DNA of 62,000 nt from Chrysomallon squamiferum (Eukaryota; Mollusca; Gastropoda; Neomphalida; Peltospiridae). Both the position numbers and the translations under genes were made by a program. The first letter of the stretch is position 1. Each line of letters starts with the position of its first letter. Location: contig CM022665.1 of assembly GCA_012295275.1 (NCBI GenBank), positions 18,450,650 to 18,512,649 on the forward strand, in the 5' to 3' direction. The notes under the pieces are model-generated. The model was not told the origin of the DNA, did not search any database, and worked only from the letters and a program-made list of their open reading frames with translations. Shown piece by piece: positions 60,658-62,000 of the stretch.

Positions 60658-62000
60658 TATTCTTAAGATCTGGAAATATAAAAAAAAAAAATTGATAAGA
60701 AAAATATCATTAACTTTTCAGGAAACATTAGACATATTTAGTACTATGTTTATTTATCAAAAGTTGAGAAATATTTCAGTATTTATCATTAATCTTTCAT
60801 TTACAATAATTTTATTCATCTCAGACAAAAATATGATAGGAACTGTAATAGAAGAAAACATTTTTAAGGATTATTAACCTTAGCACTAAAATAATTAAAA
60901 TTGCTAAAATTTCTACAACAGGATGGGGTGAAAAATATATATACAATTTTTGACCTATTTTCCTACTCAGATTAAAAAAAAATAATTATAAAATAAAATA
61001 AATAGTAATAGTAATAGTAAAATAATAAAATTGTAAAAATAGAAATAAATAATGTATATTATTCTAAATATAATACTTAAATTGAAGCTAATTTTGGTTT
61101 CTTATTTTACTGGTTTTCTTGCTTAATGGTACAGTAAACATGATCATTCATTTGTCCATTTGTCATTCTTGCCAGATACCCAAGTGTGATTTATTAAAGT
61201 CTATGGTATGTGTTTTTCTCTATGAATATAGATACACATTAAATAATTCCTTCCATCAAGTCAATAAAAGTAGCATGTTTTTGATATCTAAATGAATAAT
61301 ATATTTATTTACACATTAGAACATGCTTAATATTGTTTTTATTTTCAGAATATTTAAGGTATAAAAATGTTTAATAATAAAAAAATCAATAAAAAAAATC
61401 ACCTCCCCACCAAAACAAACACCTTCCCAAAACTACATAAAACAACAACAAAAACCATAACTACTTCCATCAAAAAAACCCCTGAACATCAACAACAAGG
61501 AAAAAAAAAGAAAAAGAAAAAAGAAGAGGTAATTTTTGTTCAAATAAGACATTATCTGATGTTTTGTATTGTTAAAACTGAACAGACTTTTAAGTTTAGC
61601 TACATAAAATACTTGTCTGTCTCAGTTATTTCAGAAAAACAGTTTAACTGCTTCTAAACACAGCTGCAAAATGAAACAAATAGGCACAACCACATATAAC
61701 GTTTCATCAATAATAGACATAGTTAATTTGTACTCAGGATATAATTTTTTTTTTTTTAAATTTAGCATTATTTGGAGATCAAAAAAGGAAAAAAATATAA
61801 AAATCATCATTATTGGTACTTAGCATTACTTGGATATAATATGTGTGTGTGTGTGTGTAAATTCATCATTATTGATACTTGGCATCAGTTGAACATAAGA
61901 ACATAATTTTTTATTATCTATTTCTATATCTGTCTATCTACATCTGTAATATATATACTCACACACGTGTGTATGACTATATATAATTATTTATTTATTT
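59880..62000. other. AT-rich DNA to the window end, no gene seen
   Basis: Holds a TA run at 60630-60652, TAGTAA repeats near 61004-61020, an A-rich tract at 61499-61525, a GT run at 61840-61858 and poly-A/T tracts. Open frames such as 61367-61657 are Lys/Thr/Asn-rich products of A-rich sequence. Confidence 0.55.

Overview
The window is very AT-rich animal DNA (my estimate by eye is 27-30% G+C). Genes are split into small exons with GT-AG junctions, and introns are full of microsatellites, minisatellites and MITE-like elements. Protein similarity and gene structure point to an invertebrate metazoan. A lophotrochozoan such as a mollusc is my guess, but nothing in the window proves it. There is no prokaryotic, organellar or viral gene content. 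Most open frames of 60-110 codons are products of simple repeats.

Three conserved genes can be followed exon by exon with intact reading phase. (1) BCKDHB, minus strand, 5282-15100, 9 exons, 374 aa: E1-beta of the mitochondrial branched-chain 2-oxo-acid dehydrogenase. (2) ATE1, plus strand, 15392-31808, 11 exons of which two (6a/6b) are homologous and apparently mutually exclusive, 541 or 542 aa: arginyl-tRNA-protein transferase. (3) IBTK, minus strand, 36728-56642, plus a likely untranslated leader exon at about 57604-57720, 25 coding exons, about 1279 aa: an ankyrin / RCC1 / double-BTB protein. BCKDHB and ATE1 are head-to-head with 291 bp between start codons. ATE1 and IBTK are tail-to-tail.

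Layout: 1-5281, non-coding, with degenerate ~110-120 bp repeats at 4075-5000. 5282-15100, BCKDHB, with a pogo/Tigger-like MITE between exons 8 and 9 (5975-6861) and a complete but dead Mutator-like element with 9-bp target duplications in intron 1 (12140-14493). 15101-15391, shared promoter. 15392-31808, ATE1, with a 1.47-kb long-inverted-repeat transposon in intron 1 (15739-17205), the 6a/6b exon pair separated by only 51 nt, and a ~6.5-kb array of about 155 copies of a 42-bp unit (21702-28211). 31809-36727, 3' UTR and intergenic DNA. 36728-57720, IBTK, with a ~1.95-kb array of a 21-bp unit (43596-45552), tandem copies of a splice acceptor (exon 24) and a broken copy of exon 6. 57721-62000, mostly empty AT-rich DNA with two GC-richer islands (59188-59428 and 59689-59861) that may be exons of another, unidentified gene.

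The three genes do not form a pathway. Points worth following up are the compact mutually exclusive ATE1 exons next to a giant minisatellite, the splice-site-containing tandem duplication in IBTK, the two datable DNA transposons, and a possible ancient BCKDHB-IBTK linkage that human 6q14 also shows.
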